NCBI GenBank assembly: GCA_016938835.1
Contig: JAFGTW010000053.1
Coordinates: 1 to 40,679 of the forward strand
DNA length: 40,679 nt
Source: Patescibacteria group bacterium
Lineage (GTDB): Bacteria > Patescibacteriota > Patescibacteriia > Patescibacteriales > UBA12465
Direction: 5' to 3'
Below are positions 8,855 through 16,132 of this stretch, one piece after another. Below the pieces are notes generated by a model. It had not been told where the DNA came from and ran no database searches. It saw nothing but the letters and a program-made list of their open reading frames with translations. The translations under genes and the position numbers were made by a program. Numbering within the stretch: position 1 is the stretch's first letter; every line of letters begins with the position of its first letter.

Positions 8855-9334
8855 TTAATATTGACGATGATTAGCTCCACAAATTGCTACAGCTAAAGCA
8901 TCAGCTGCGTCATCAGGTCGTGGCAGTTCTTTTAAACCTAAAATTAATTTGACCATTTTTTGTACTTGTAGTTTTGGCGCCTGACCATGAGCAGAAACAG
9001 CTTGTTTTACTTGTCCGGGAGTAAAATCTATAATAGGAACCTTAGCCAAACTAATCGTCAACAAAGCCACTCCTCTTGCCTGACCAACAATTAAGGCTGT
9101 TCTTACATTTTTATTAAAAAATAATTGTTCAACAGCCGCTCTGTCCGGTTTATATTTTTTAATCAAGGTGCTTAACTCTTTATGTAAAGTTTGCAGACGT
9201 ACTGGCAACTCTTCTTTAGCTGAAGTTTTAATGGAACCATAAGCTAAACACTCTAAACGGTTGCCGCTAACGCGGATAAAGCCATAGCCCGTATCAGCAA
9301 TGCCTGGGTCAATTCCTAAAATAATTTTTTCCAT
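8855..9334 (-). CDS. ruvC: Holliday junction resolvase RuvC
   Basis: Endonuclease that cuts Holliday junctions with RuvAB during recombinational repair. It has 159 residues, normal length. The four acidic active-site positions are present: Asp9 in GIDPG, Glu69 in AVEQLFF, and Asp142 and Asp145 in DDAADALA. The conserved TPGQVKQAVSAHGQAPK segment before the last motif is also there. It lies 72 bp downstream of yebC, a frequent bacterial neighbourhood, and directly upstream of the glucan genes. ruvA and ruvB are not in the window. The start ATG 9334 has no Shine-Dalgarno sequence. Confidence 0.95.
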   Translation of the reverse strand: MEKIILGIDPGIADTGYGFIRVSGNRLECLAYGSIKTSAKEELPVRLQTLHKELSTLIKKYKPDRAAVEQLFFNKNVRTALIVGQARGVALLTISLAKVPIIDFTPGQVKQAVSAHGQAPKLQVQKMVKLILGLKELPRPDDAADALAVAICGANHRQY

Positions 9335-9406
9335 AGACAGTACAGCTCGAAATTAGTCTTAAAATAATAGTTTCGAGTCTTATCCAAATAATTAAATATC
9401 ATTACA

Positions 9407-10129
9407 CTAGTCAGCGACATTAGTATAACAAGCGCTCACATCTTCATTATCTTCTAGTTCTTCTAAGAATTTATCAATAGCAGCCTGATCATCATCTGAA
9501 AGATTAACTTTTTCCTTCGCCACATATTCAATCTCAGCTGATTCAGTATTTAAATTTCTAGATTTCAAATAATCTTGCATTTTCTGAAAATCACTTAATA
9601 TCGTATAGATTGTTAATCCCTCTTCGGCTTTCACAATGTCATTGGCCCCATTATCAATTAATTCTAATTCAAATTCATCAAAATTAATTTTTTCAGCATC
9701 AAGGACTTCCTGACTCAACATAATAACGCCAGCCTGTTCAAAATTCCACATTACCGAGCCCAGAGAGCCATTATTTTTATTAAATAAATGTCTAATGTTC
9801 GCGGCGCTACGATTACGACTATCTGTTAAGCACTTAACAATAATTTGCACATTAGCTGGACCAATACCTTCATAATATAGCTCCTCAATCTGATCGCCTC
9901 CTAGTTCACCTGTGCCTTTTTTTATTGCTCTTTCAATATTATCTTTAGGCATGCTCATACTGCGAGCACGATCAATAGCAGCGCGCAAACTCGGATTAGC
10001 ATCTGGATCTCCACCTTGTTTAGCGGCGATAGAAATTAAATTAGCAAATTTAGTAAATACGGCTCCACGCTTAGCATCAACAATTTCTTTTTGACGATGC
10101 GTTGTTGCCCATTTTGAGTGTCCGGACAT
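9407..10129 (-). CDS. yebC: YebC/PmpR family protein (TACO1-like)
   Basis: Starts with the family hallmark MSGHSKWATTHRQKEIVDAKRG and continues with the expected AIDRARSMSMPKDNIERAIKKGTG and YEGIGP segments; 240 residues is normal. YebC proteins were described as transcription regulators and more recently as translation factors that help ribosomes through proline-rich stretches. It heads the minus-strand run yebC-ruvC-glucan genes and has its own promoter at 10159-10187. The family is secure; which of the proposed roles applies here cannot be seen. Confidence 0.95.
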   Translation of the reverse strand: MSGHSKWATTHRQKEIVDAKRGAVFTKFANLISIAAKQGGDPDANPSLRAAIDRARSMSMPKDNIERAIKKGTGELGGDQIEELYYEGIGPANVQIIVKCLTDSRNRSAANIRHLFNKNNGSLGSVMWNFEQAGVIMLSQEVLDAEKINFDEFELELIDNGANDIVKAEEGLTIYTILSDFQKMQDYLKSRNLNTESAEIEYVAKEKVNLSDDDQAAIDKFLEELEDNEDVSACYTNVAD

Positions 10130-10158
10130 AAGTTTAGAAATTAATTATTTACGCCCCA

Positions 10159-10187
10159 ATCTTATCCTAAATTGAAATAAAAATCAA
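10159..10187 (-). promoter_or_regulatory. Promoter for the yebC-ruvC-glucan operon
   Basis: On the minus strand TTGATT (10182-10187), 17 bp, TAAGAT (10159-10164). It overlaps the divergent plus-strand promoter at 10172-10200, so the two polymerases compete for the same stretch of DNA. Confidence 0.65.
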
Positions 10188-10200
10188 TATCCGTTATAAT
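10172..10200 (+). promoter_or_regulatory. Promoter for the SIS-gpmI operon
   Basis: TTGAAA (10172-10177), 17 bp, TATAAT (10195-10200), giving a leader of about 30 bases before the ATG at 10237. It interleaves with the yebC promoter on the other strand. Confidence 0.75.
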
Positions 10201-10236
10201 AAAAACACCAATAAAATTAGCTAAATTATCAATAAT

Positions 10237-11178
10237 ATGCCAAACCTAGAACTTGATTCTTTAAACATTAGCGTTTTAAAAGCCTTAGAATTTTTTAGAC
10301 ATAATAAAATACCCCATTTAGATTTAAAAAAATATCCCTTTCCGCTAGTAGTGGGCAGTGGGAATGCTTTTAATGCTGGGCACGCCTTATTTAGCCAGCA
10401 AAAAGCTATCTTTGCCAGTGAAAGCAACTTTCAAACAGTACTTACTCGTTATAAAGATTTAATAAAAAATAAAACTATTAGCCACGGCATAATTATTTCC
10501 GCCTCTGGTGAAAAAGATTCCGTTTGGGAAATAAAGGCAGCTCATAAAGCTGGCTTAAAAACAGTGTTGCTAACCTGCTCTGCTGACTCCAGTGCCGCTA
10601 AAATTGCCGACGAAGTTCAGGTTTTCCCTAAATTGACCGAGCCTTATACCTATAACGTCTCAACTTACTTAGGACTGTTTCTAGCTGCCGATAATAAAAA
10701 GGCAGAAAAAATTGAAAAATTTATTCTTAGTCTCAAACTCCCAAAGAATTTCCGCAAATATCCAGCCTATTCTTTTATTCTGCCGGATGACTGGGCGGCT
10801 ATTGCCCCCATGTTAGAGATTAAGAAGAGTGAACTTTTTGGACCGAACCTATCCTTACGGGCTTTCAGTTTCGGCGAATCCAGGCATGCTAAATTTGTTA
10901 TTCGTTCGAAAAATGAATTAGTTATCAGCTTTGGTAAAAATAAATATTTTGGCGACCCTAAACATCGCTTAGAATTAATCCCGCCAAAAGATGCCAGCAA
11001 AGCGTGGGCAATGGCTGTCTCCTATTTTCTTATTGGGTTGATTCAAGACTCAAAACCTGACTACTACCGTCAAAATATTAAAAAATTCTGTACTGACTAC
11101 GGCTACAAAGCCTATCCCGGCTCAAAACCATTTCCGGTATTAGTGCCTGGAAGCAAGATGGATCATAAACAAAAATAA
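10237..11178 (+). CDS. SIS-domain protein (sugar-phosphate isomerase-like)
   Basis: A 313-residue protein with a sugar-isomerase (SIS) fold: the loop VVGSGNAFNAGHALF near residue 40, then IISASGEKDSVWEIKAAHKAGLKTVLLT with the Ser/Thr-rich phosphate-binding loop (ISASGE), followed by a strand carrying the bound phosphate sugar region and EPYTYNVSTYLGL. It resembles one half of the bifunctional phosphoglucose/phosphomannose isomerase family, but I cannot assign a substrate. It lies 4 bp upstream of gpmI and shares its promoter, which fits a place in central carbon metabolism. Confidence 0.65.
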   Translation: MPNLELDSLNISVLKALEFFRHNKIPHLDLKKYPFPLVVGSGNAFNAGHALFSQQKAIFASESNFQTVLTRYKDLIKNKTISHGIIISASGEKDSVWEIKAAHKAGLKTVLLTCSADSSAAKIADEVQVFPKLTEPYTYNVSTYLGLFLAADNKKAEKIEKFILSLKLPKNFRKYPAYSFILPDDWAAIAPMLEIKKSELFGPNLSLRAFSFGESRHAKFVIRSKNELVISFGKNKYFGDPKHRLELIPPKDASKAWAMAVSYFLIGLIQDSKPDYYRQNIKKFCTDYGYKAYPGSKPFPVLVPGSKMDHKQK

Positions 11179-11182
11179 TTTT

Positions 11183-12703
11183 ATGAAAACAAAGAATCCT
11201 ATTGTCTTAATTATTAGGGATGGCTGGGGGTATAGCCACAAAACAAAGAACAATCTAATATCATCTGCAAACACTCCTAATGAAGATTTTTATCTTAAAA
11301 ACTATCCCCATGGTCTTTTAGCGGCGAGTGGAGAGGCTGTAGGATTAGAACAAGGCTATCAAGGCAATTCTGAAGTTGGACACCTAACTATAGGTTCCGG
11401 CAGAACTATATTTCAATCAATGGCACGTATTAATAAAGACATTAAAGATGGCTCCTTTTTTAAAAACAAAGCTTTACTAGATGCGATTAAATTTTGTAAA
11501 AAACATAAAACACATCTACATCTTATTGGTCTATTACAAGATCAAGGAGTTCATGCTCACATTAAACATCTTTTTGCTTTATTAGATTTATGCCAAAAAA
11601 ATAAATTTAAAGATGTCTATATCCATGTAATTACCGATGGTCGTGACGCACCAGTAACAGAAAGCCTAAAACATTTAAAAGCTTTGAACGCAAAATTAAA
11701 ATCTTTAGGCTTTGGACAAATAGTTACTATCAGCGGTCGCTACTATGCCATGGATAGAGATAAGAGATGGACTAGAACAAAGGCTGCCTATAATTCTATC
11801 GCCTTGGGTCAAGGTAAATCATTTACTAACGCTGTAACCGGAATTAAAGAGTGTCACCAGCGAGGAGAAATGGATGAATTTATTAAACCAATAAGTAAAG
11901 AAGGCTACGTTGGCTTCAAAAAAAATGATGGCGTAATTTTTTTCAACTTCCGCACAGACAGACCCCGTCAACTTACTCAAGCGATGGTAGAAAAAAATTT
12001 TCATGGCTTCAAAAGAAAACTACCAAATGTAAAGACGGTGGCTATGACTCAATACTACCAGCCCATGAAAGCCATTGTCGCTTATCCCAACATATCGCTT
12101 AATAATTTATTAGGAGAATGTATTAGTAAGGCTGGCTTAAGACAACTACGTATAAGTGAAACAGAAAAGTATGCTCATGTCACCTTCTTTTTTAATGGGC
12201 AAAGAGAAAAACCATACAAAGGTGAGAATAGAATTTTAATTCACTCACCAAAAGTTTCTACTTATGACCTGCAACCTGAAATGAGCGCCCTAAAAATATC
12301 CGACAGATTAGTTAAAGAGATTGATAGAAAAATTTATGATTTTATTGTGGTTAATTTAGTTAATGGCGATATGGTTGGCCACACTGGTAAAAAACAATCT
12401 ATATTAAAAGCAATAGCAACGGTTGATAAAGCTCAAGGTCAAATTATTGCCTCTGCTTTAAAAAATAACTACACTTGTCTCGTTATTGCTGATCACGGCA
12501 ACGCCGAAGATAAGAGCTCAAAGGTTTCTACTAGTCATACCACTAATCCTGTGCCAGTCATCCTGCTATCTGATAATAAAATTTTAAAAAGCTCCAAGAT
12601 TAAACAACCAGCAGGATTAAAGGACGTTGCTCCCACCATTCTTGATATAATGAAAATTAAAAAACCAAAAGAAATGAATGGCAAATCTTTTTTAAAAAAA
12701 TAA
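11183..12703 (+). CDS. gpmI: 2,3-bisphosphoglycerate-independent phosphoglycerate mutase
   Basis: Interconverts 3- and 2-phosphoglycerate in glycolysis using two manganese ions and a phosphoserine intermediate. At 506 residues it has standard length. It has the N-terminal metal site LIIRDGWGY, the catalytic serine in GNSEVGHLTIGSGR (Ser63), the ITDGRDA and SGRYYAMDRDKRWTR substrate segments, and the C-terminal metal ligands NGDMVGHTG and IADHGNAED. It follows the SIS gene by 4 bp. No terminator is seen after it before the next promoter at 12755. Confidence 0.96.
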   Translation: MKTKNPIVLIIRDGWGYSHKTKNNLISSANTPNEDFYLKNYPHGLLAASGEAVGLEQGYQGNSEVGHLTIGSGRTIFQSMARINKDIKDGSFFKNKALLDAIKFCKKHKTHLHLIGLLQDQGVHAHIKHLFALLDLCQKNKFKDVYIHVITDGRDAPVTESLKHLKALNAKLKSLGFGQIVTISGRYYAMDRDKRWTRTKAAYNSIALGQGKSFTNAVTGIKECHQRGEMDEFIKPISKEGYVGFKKNDGVIFFNFRTDRPRQLTQAMVEKNFHGFKRKLPNVKTVAMTQYYQPMKAIVAYPNISLNNLLGECISKAGLRQLRISETEKYAHVTFFFNGQREKPYKGENRILIHSPKVSTYDLQPEMSALKISDRLVKEIDRKIYDFIVVNLVNGDMVGHTGKKQSILKAIATVDKAQGQIIASALKNNYTCLVIADHGNAEDKSSKVSTSHTTNPVPVILLSDNKILKSSKIKQPAGLKDVAPTILDIMKIKKPKEMNGKSFLKK

Positions 12704-12754
12704 AATAATTTAATTAATAAAGATTTATCAATTTGAAAAATATAATTATTAAAA

Positions 12755-12784
12755 TTGACGTAAAAAGAGCTATAATGCTAGTAT
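12755..12784 (+). promoter_or_regulatory. Promoter for the LysM/M23 peptidase gene
   Basis: TTGACG (12755-12760), 18 bp, TAGTAT (12779-12784) with TGC just before the -10 box (extended -10 form). A TATAAT at 12771-12776 is only 10 bp from the TTGACG and is not likely to be its partner. Confidence 0.55.
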
Positions 12785-12864
12785 ATTAAAGCTAAATTAT
12801 AAATTGTATCGCTCTAAAAAATAATCTAAAATTAAAGAAGCTCGCGATTGAAATACTCCTATTT

Positions 12865-14208
12865 TTGTTTAAATTACTGATAAATTTAAAGGATTTAATC
12901 GCTAAAACCATACCGGCCTTAATTCAGCCGTTTTTTTGGTTAATAAAATTTATTTTTTATCGTCCATTTTTACGCTTATATTACATTATTTTTCGCGTAA
13001 AAAAATATGATCTTGGTCAACAGTCAAAAAAAGAGCTAATAAAAAAGAAATCTTTACATGTTGCCGCTCTTATCCTTATATTTATCGCCATTGTTCTTAA
13101 CTTAACTGATAAAAAACAAGCAAATGCTGCTATCGGTAAAACTCAAAAAAGTGTTATGGCCGAAATTGTAGCCAATGAATTTAGTGATATTGGACAAAAT
13201 AATGATGAATTAATTCAAGAAACGGCTAGAACAGTAAATCCGGAAGCCTTAAATGTGGAAAAATATTTAGGGAGCAAAACTGGCGTTATTGCACTTAAAG
13301 GCTTAATTAGTGAGAGTGAACAAGAAACTGAAAAAATGCCTTCTCTTATTAGAAATGACAACATGCTCGCTAAACCTCAGCAAATTAACATTGGCGAAGA
13401 AACAAGAATCGCCACCAACTCAAATAACAATGAGCGCACAGAAATTATAATCTATAAAGTTCAACCGGGAGACACTATCAGCACAATTGCTCGTAGTTTT
13501 CGTTTAAATGTTAATACTGTTCTATGGGCCAACGATTTAAGTGCCTTTAGTATTATTCGCATTGGCGATGAACTAACAATTCTTCCAAGTAACGGCTTTT
13601 TATACAAGGTAAAAAGTGGCGATACCATTGGCAAACTAGCCCAAACCTATGATACAACTGCCCAAGAAATTATTAATGCTAATAATCTTAGCAGTGCCGG
13701 CACTATTACTATCGGCAGAGAACTAATTATTCCCGGCACTAAAATAACAGCTAAGGCCCCGGTCAGAAATACTGCTCCTAGTAGCTATTCAGCTATTGAA
13801 GTTATTAAAGATATTGTTACCGCTAACAAGCCAATCACAAGTAGTAATAAAATGTTGTGGCCGACTGAAGGCAGCCGCATCACTCAATATTTCTCCTGGC
13901 AACACAATGGTCTTGATATTGCTAATAAAATAGGAACACCAATTTATGCAGCTGACTCAGGTGTAGTTGAAATATCCCAAGGCGGTTATAATGGTGGCTA
14001 TGGTAATACTATTTTACTAAATCATGGTGGCGGCATTAAAACCCGTTATGGACACGCCTCTAAACTGCTAGTCAAAAAGGGCGACGAAGTTGAAAAAGGA
14101 CAAGTAATTGCTTTAATGGGCTCAACTGGACGTTCAACTGGCTCTCACTTACATTTTGAAGTTGTGATTAATGGCACTCGCTATAATCCTCTTAACTATA
14201 TTAAATAA
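12865..14208 (+). CDS. Membrane-anchored LysM and M23 peptidase (murein hydrolase)
   Basis: Cell-wall endopeptidase candidate of about 447 residues. Hydrophobic segments lie near residues 15-32 and 64-80, then a linker, two LysM peptidoglycan-binding modules (about 197-241 and 247-291) and a C-terminal M23 domain with the zinc ligands H347 and D351 (HNGLD), H397 (RYGHAS) and H428/H430 (SHLHFE). All catalytic positions are present. The start is uncertain: TTG 12865 is the first conventional start codon in the frame, no ATG exists upstream before the in-frame stop at 12793, and an AAGAAG stretch precedes an in-frame ATT at 12847. Promoter at 12755-12784. The next gene, a small membrane protein, starts 6 bp after the stop and is probably co-transcribed. 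Confidence 0.88.
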   Translation: MFKLLINLKDLIAKTIPALIQPFFWLIKFIFYRPFLRLYYIIFRVKKYDLGQQSKKELIKKKSLHVAALILIFIAIVLNLTDKKQANAAIGKTQKSVMAEIVANEFSDIGQNNDELIQETARTVNPEALNVEKYLGSKTGVIALKGLISESEQETEKMPSLIRNDNMLAKPQQINIGEETRIATNSNNNERTEIIIYKVQPGDTISTIARSFRLNVNTVLWANDLSAFSIIRIGDELTILPSNGFLYKVKSGDTIGKLAQTYDTTAQEIINANNLSSAGTITIGRELIIPGTKITAKAPVRNTAPSSYSAIEVIKDIVTANKPITSSNKMLWPTEGSRITQYFSWQHNGLDIANKIGTPIYAADSGVVEISQGGYNGGYGNTILLNHGGGIKTRYGHASKLLVKKGDEVEKGQVIALMGSTGRSTGSHLHFEVVINGTRYNPLNYIK

Positions 14209-14214
14209 AAAAAT

Positions 14215-14457
14215 ATGTTTATCATTGGTGCTTTAATAATTGCTGTCGGCGCATTTTTAGTCATAAAAACGGAGTGGTTTATGACAAATTTTGGTCGCAT
14301 TGCCTGGTTTGAAGATAAATTAGGCAGCGAAGGCGGATCAAGAATTGGCTATAAATTAGTTGGCATTCTTGCTATTTTTATAGGAATAATATTACTTACA
14401 GGTAATGGCTCAAATTTTTTTACCTGGATGTTCAGCCCCTTGATGTCTAAAATATAG
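14215..14457 (+). CDS. Small two-helix membrane protein, unknown function
   Basis: 80 residues with two clear hydrophobic helices (about 2-18 and 46-62) separated by a short loop rich in Gly, Glu and Arg (FGRIAWFEDKLGSEGGSR). It lies 6 bp after the M23 peptidase gene and is very likely in the same transcript, suggesting a function in the envelope. I do not recognise a named family. Confidence 0.6.
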   Translation: MFIIGALIIAVGAFLVIKTEWFMTNFGRIAWFEDKLGSEGGSRIGYKLVGILAIFIGIILLTGNGSNFFTWMFSPLMSKI

Positions 14458-14466
14458 AGGGGGGTG

Positions 14467-14495
14467 TTGACGATTATAAAAAATCCCGATAAACT
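14467..14495 (+). promoter_or_regulatory. Putative promoter for tRNA-Ala
   Basis: TTGACG (14467-14472), 17 bp, TAAACT (14490-14495). The -10 is weak. Transcription would start near 14502, inside the right arm of the inverted repeat 14484-14509. Confidence 0.4.
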
Positions 14496-14509
14496 ACAAA
14501 CTATCGGGA
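14484..14509 (-). terminator. Inverted repeat, possible minus-strand terminator
   Basis: TCCCGATA (14484-14491) pairs with TATCGGGA (14502-14509). The T-run follows only when read on the minus strand (complement of the A-run 14478-14483), so it would stop readthrough antisense to tRNA-Ala. On the plus strand there is no U-tract. Confidence 0.4.
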
Positions 14510-14514
14510 AATAA

Positions 14515-14587
14515 GGGCCCTTAGCTCATCTGGTAGAGCACCTGCTTTGCAAGCAGGGGGTGGCAGGTTCGAGTCCTGTAGGGTCCA
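14515..14587 (+). tRNA. tRNA-Ala (anticodon TGC)
   Basis: Complete cloverleaf: acceptor GGGCCCT with AGGGTCC including the G3-U70 pair that identifies alanine tRNA, anticodon arm CCTGC-TTTGCAA-GCAGG, T-loop TTCGAGT. CCA is not encoded. Confidence 0.97.
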
Positions 14588-14593
14588 CATAAT

Positions 14594-14625
14594 AAAAACA
14601 GCTCCATTTTTATGGAGTTGTTTTT
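14594..14625 (+). terminator. Terminator after tRNA-Ala (bidirectional)
   Basis: A-run plus CAGCTCCA (14594-14606) pairs with TGGAGTTG plus T-run (14613-14625), 13 bp with one G-U pair and a 6-base loop. It also works on the minus strand for ddl. Confidence 0.8.
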
Positions 14626-14686
14626 AATAAACTAATTCAATATCACCTTAACCAATAAACTACAAACAGAATAAACATGATAATTA

Positions 14687-15676
14687 TTAAACCGCTAAAT
14701 CAATCAACTTATTAATAAGGCCAGTATAACTATAGCCATTATTCATCATCAACTGGGGATACATAGAAATATCGGTAAAACCAGGAAGTGTATTTATTTC
14801 ATTAAGATATATTTCTTTATCTTCAATAAAAAAGTCTATTCGAGCAAAGCCACGACAATCAGCCAAAATATATATTTGCTTAGCTAATGCTTGAATTTTA
14901 ATTATTTGCTGATGGCTTAAAGGCGCCGGAATCATCATTTCTGTTCTGCCCTTCTTATATTTTTCATCGTAATCATAAAAACTCTGACCTAAGCCCAATT
15001 CTCCCGGAAGTGACACTTCTAATTTTTCATTACCCAAAACTGCCACCTCAATTTCTCGAACGTTCTTAACTCCTTGCTCTATTAAAATTTTAGTATCATG
15101 CCGTCGCGCTAATTTTATCGCAGAGGCCAATTTATTCCATTTATCGACCTTGCTAATACCGACCGAAGAGCCGGAATTTGCAGGCTTTACAAACACTGGC
15201 AAAGTTAGCTGCTTCTTACTTTGATCAATAATGACTTCTCTCTCCTTAGAGTTATTACGTCCAAAATCTAGTAAAAAATATGGCACTTGGGGAATCTTTT
15301 GACCAGTCATTAGCAATTTAAAAACCGCCTTGTCCATACATAGAGCTGAACTTAAGACACCACAGCCGCTATAAGGTATTTTTTGACTTTCCAAAACGCC
15401 TTGCAAAACTCCATCTTCTCCAAAGCGACCATGAGTCATCAGTAAAGCAAGGTTAAAATATTTTTTAAAAGAAGATACATCCAAACGCTGACTAACTTGC
15501 GGAGACTTAACTTGCTCCATTTTGCTCAACTTATAAAAATAACCATCCTGATGCCAATAAATTAAAACTAGGCGTTGACGCTTATAATCAAAATTATTAA
15601 CAATATTTTGAGCAGAAATAATAGAAACTTCGGCTTCATTGCCTAGACCACCAAAAAATAAAGCAATTTTTTTCAT
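14687..15676 (-). CDS. ddl: D-alanine--D-alanine ligase
   Basis: ATP-grasp ligase that makes the D-Ala-D-Ala dipeptide for peptidoglycan precursors in the cytoplasm. The start is placed at ATG 15676 (MKKIALFFGGLGNEAEVS), giving 329 residues; a longer frame to 15715 adds 13 lysine- and tyrosine-rich residues that do not belong to the family. Motifs seen: the N-terminal GGLGNEAEVS loop, HGRFGEDGVLQG, the ATP-binding KPANSGSSVGISKV, and the metal/substrate loop EINTLPGF. It stands alone on the minus strand between tRNA-Ala and the structured RNA at 15.8 kb. A TATAAT box lies just upstream of the start but no good -35 matches it. Confidence 0.95.
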   Translation of the reverse strand: MKKIALFFGGLGNEAEVSIISAQNIVNNFDYKRQRLVLIYWHQDGYFYKLSKMEQVKSPQVSQRLDVSSFKKYFNLALLMTHGRFGEDGVLQGVLESQKIPYSGCGVLSSALCMDKAVFKLLMTGQKIPQVPYFLLDFGRNNSKEREVIIDQSKKQLTLPVFVKPANSGSSVGISKVDKWNKLASAIKLARRHDTKILIEQGVKNVREIEVAVLGNEKLEVSLPGELGLGQSFYDYDEKYKKGRTEMMIPAPLSHQQIIKIQALAKQIYILADCRGFARIDFFIEDKEIYLNEINTLPGFTDISMYPQLMMNNGYSYTGLINKLIDLAV

Positions 15677-15738
15677 ATAATTATAGCTCTTGTATTTATA
15701 TTTTAAGTCTATCAAACTAAGACCAAAAAAACAAAATA

Positions 15739-15767
15739 TTGACTTTCATAAAATATTTGATTAAAAT
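15739..15767 (+). promoter_or_regulatory. Promoter of the structured RNA at 15.8-16.1 kb
   Basis: TTGACT (15739-15744), exactly 17 bp, TAAAAT (15762-15767). It points away from ddl into the 370-bp stretch without a convincing gene. Confidence 0.75.
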
Positions 15768-15773
15768 AGTTTT

Positions 15774-16095
15774 GCACTTTAAAACTACAGATTATGAATT
15801 GTTCGTCTTTTCCATCAATTGGAGATAATTATTTCGTGTTTCGTTTGCCATTTGTAGGATACCTTCCGAACATCTATTTTCTGTTACATCACGCAGAAGT
15901 GTGCCGAAAGCAACAACATCGCGCCCCCGCCACAGCTTCTGCTACGTGATAAAGGGGCTTGATTAAAAAGCCTATCAAGCCCCGTTAAACAAAAATTGGC
16001 AAACGGATATTTGTTCAGGTATCAGTACCTTTTAATTATCGTTATTTGATTTTTCAACTAAAAGCGCTTTGTAAATTACAAGGCGCTTTTTTCTT
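15774..16095 (+). ncRNA. Candidate structured non-coding RNA with pseudoknot
   Basis: This interval between ddl and polA has a promoter, a terminator and an unusual density of long complementary segments. Helix 1 (enclosing): 15824-15831 with 16033-16040, 8 bp perfect. Helix A: 15840-15850 with 15997-16007, 11 bp with one G-U. Helix B: 15858-15864 with 16017-16023 (7 bp), continued by 15868-15872 with 16012-16016 (5 bp) after a 3-base bulge. A and B cross, so together they form a pseudoknot. Between them are hairpin D (15888-15899 with 15936-15950, 6+6 bp with a 3-base bulge) and hairpin E (15954-15963 with 15974-15983, 10 bp). It is locally richer in G+C than its surroundings. I looked for the signatures of RNase P RNA, tmRNA, SRP RNA and 6S RNA and found none. 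It could be a trans-acting RNA or a cis leader of polA. Confidence 0.6.
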
Positions 16096-16098
16096 TTT
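16060..16098 (+). terminator. Strong intrinsic terminator of the structured RNA
   Basis: A 14-bp stem (16060-16073 with 16077-16090, one G-U pair, 3-base loop) runs into a T-rich tract to 16098. It closes the transcript 35 bases before polA. Confidence 0.9.
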
Positions 16099-16126
16099 GC
16101 CTATTAATGGTAGCTCGTGCTAAAAT
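16097..16126 (+). promoter_or_regulatory. Promoter for polA, suggesting a leaderless mRNA
   Basis: TTGCCT (16097-16102), 18 bp, TAAAAT (16121-16126) preceded by TGC (extended -10). The expected start, about 7 bases past the -10, falls on or next to the A of the polA ATG at 16133. Confidence 0.6.
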
Positions 16127-16132
16127 ATTAAT

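Noticed and set aside
12755-12776. TTGACG with TATAAT as promoter pair
   Set aside because: The spacing is only 10 bp; TTGACG with TAGTAT at 18 bp is more credible.
15794-15949. A 51-codon frame starting ATG inside the structured RNA
   Set aside because: It has no Shine-Dalgarno motif, its product matches nothing I know, and nearly all of it is occupied by the helix arms of the RNA; the locally higher G+C explains the lack of stops. It cannot be fully excluded as a dual-function RNA.
15774-16095. RNase P RNA, 6S RNA or SRP RNA as identity of the structured RNA
   Set aside because: The conserved RNase P cores (GAGGAAAGTCC and ACAGAA), the SRP GGAAG/AGCAG loop and the long rod of 6S RNA are not found.
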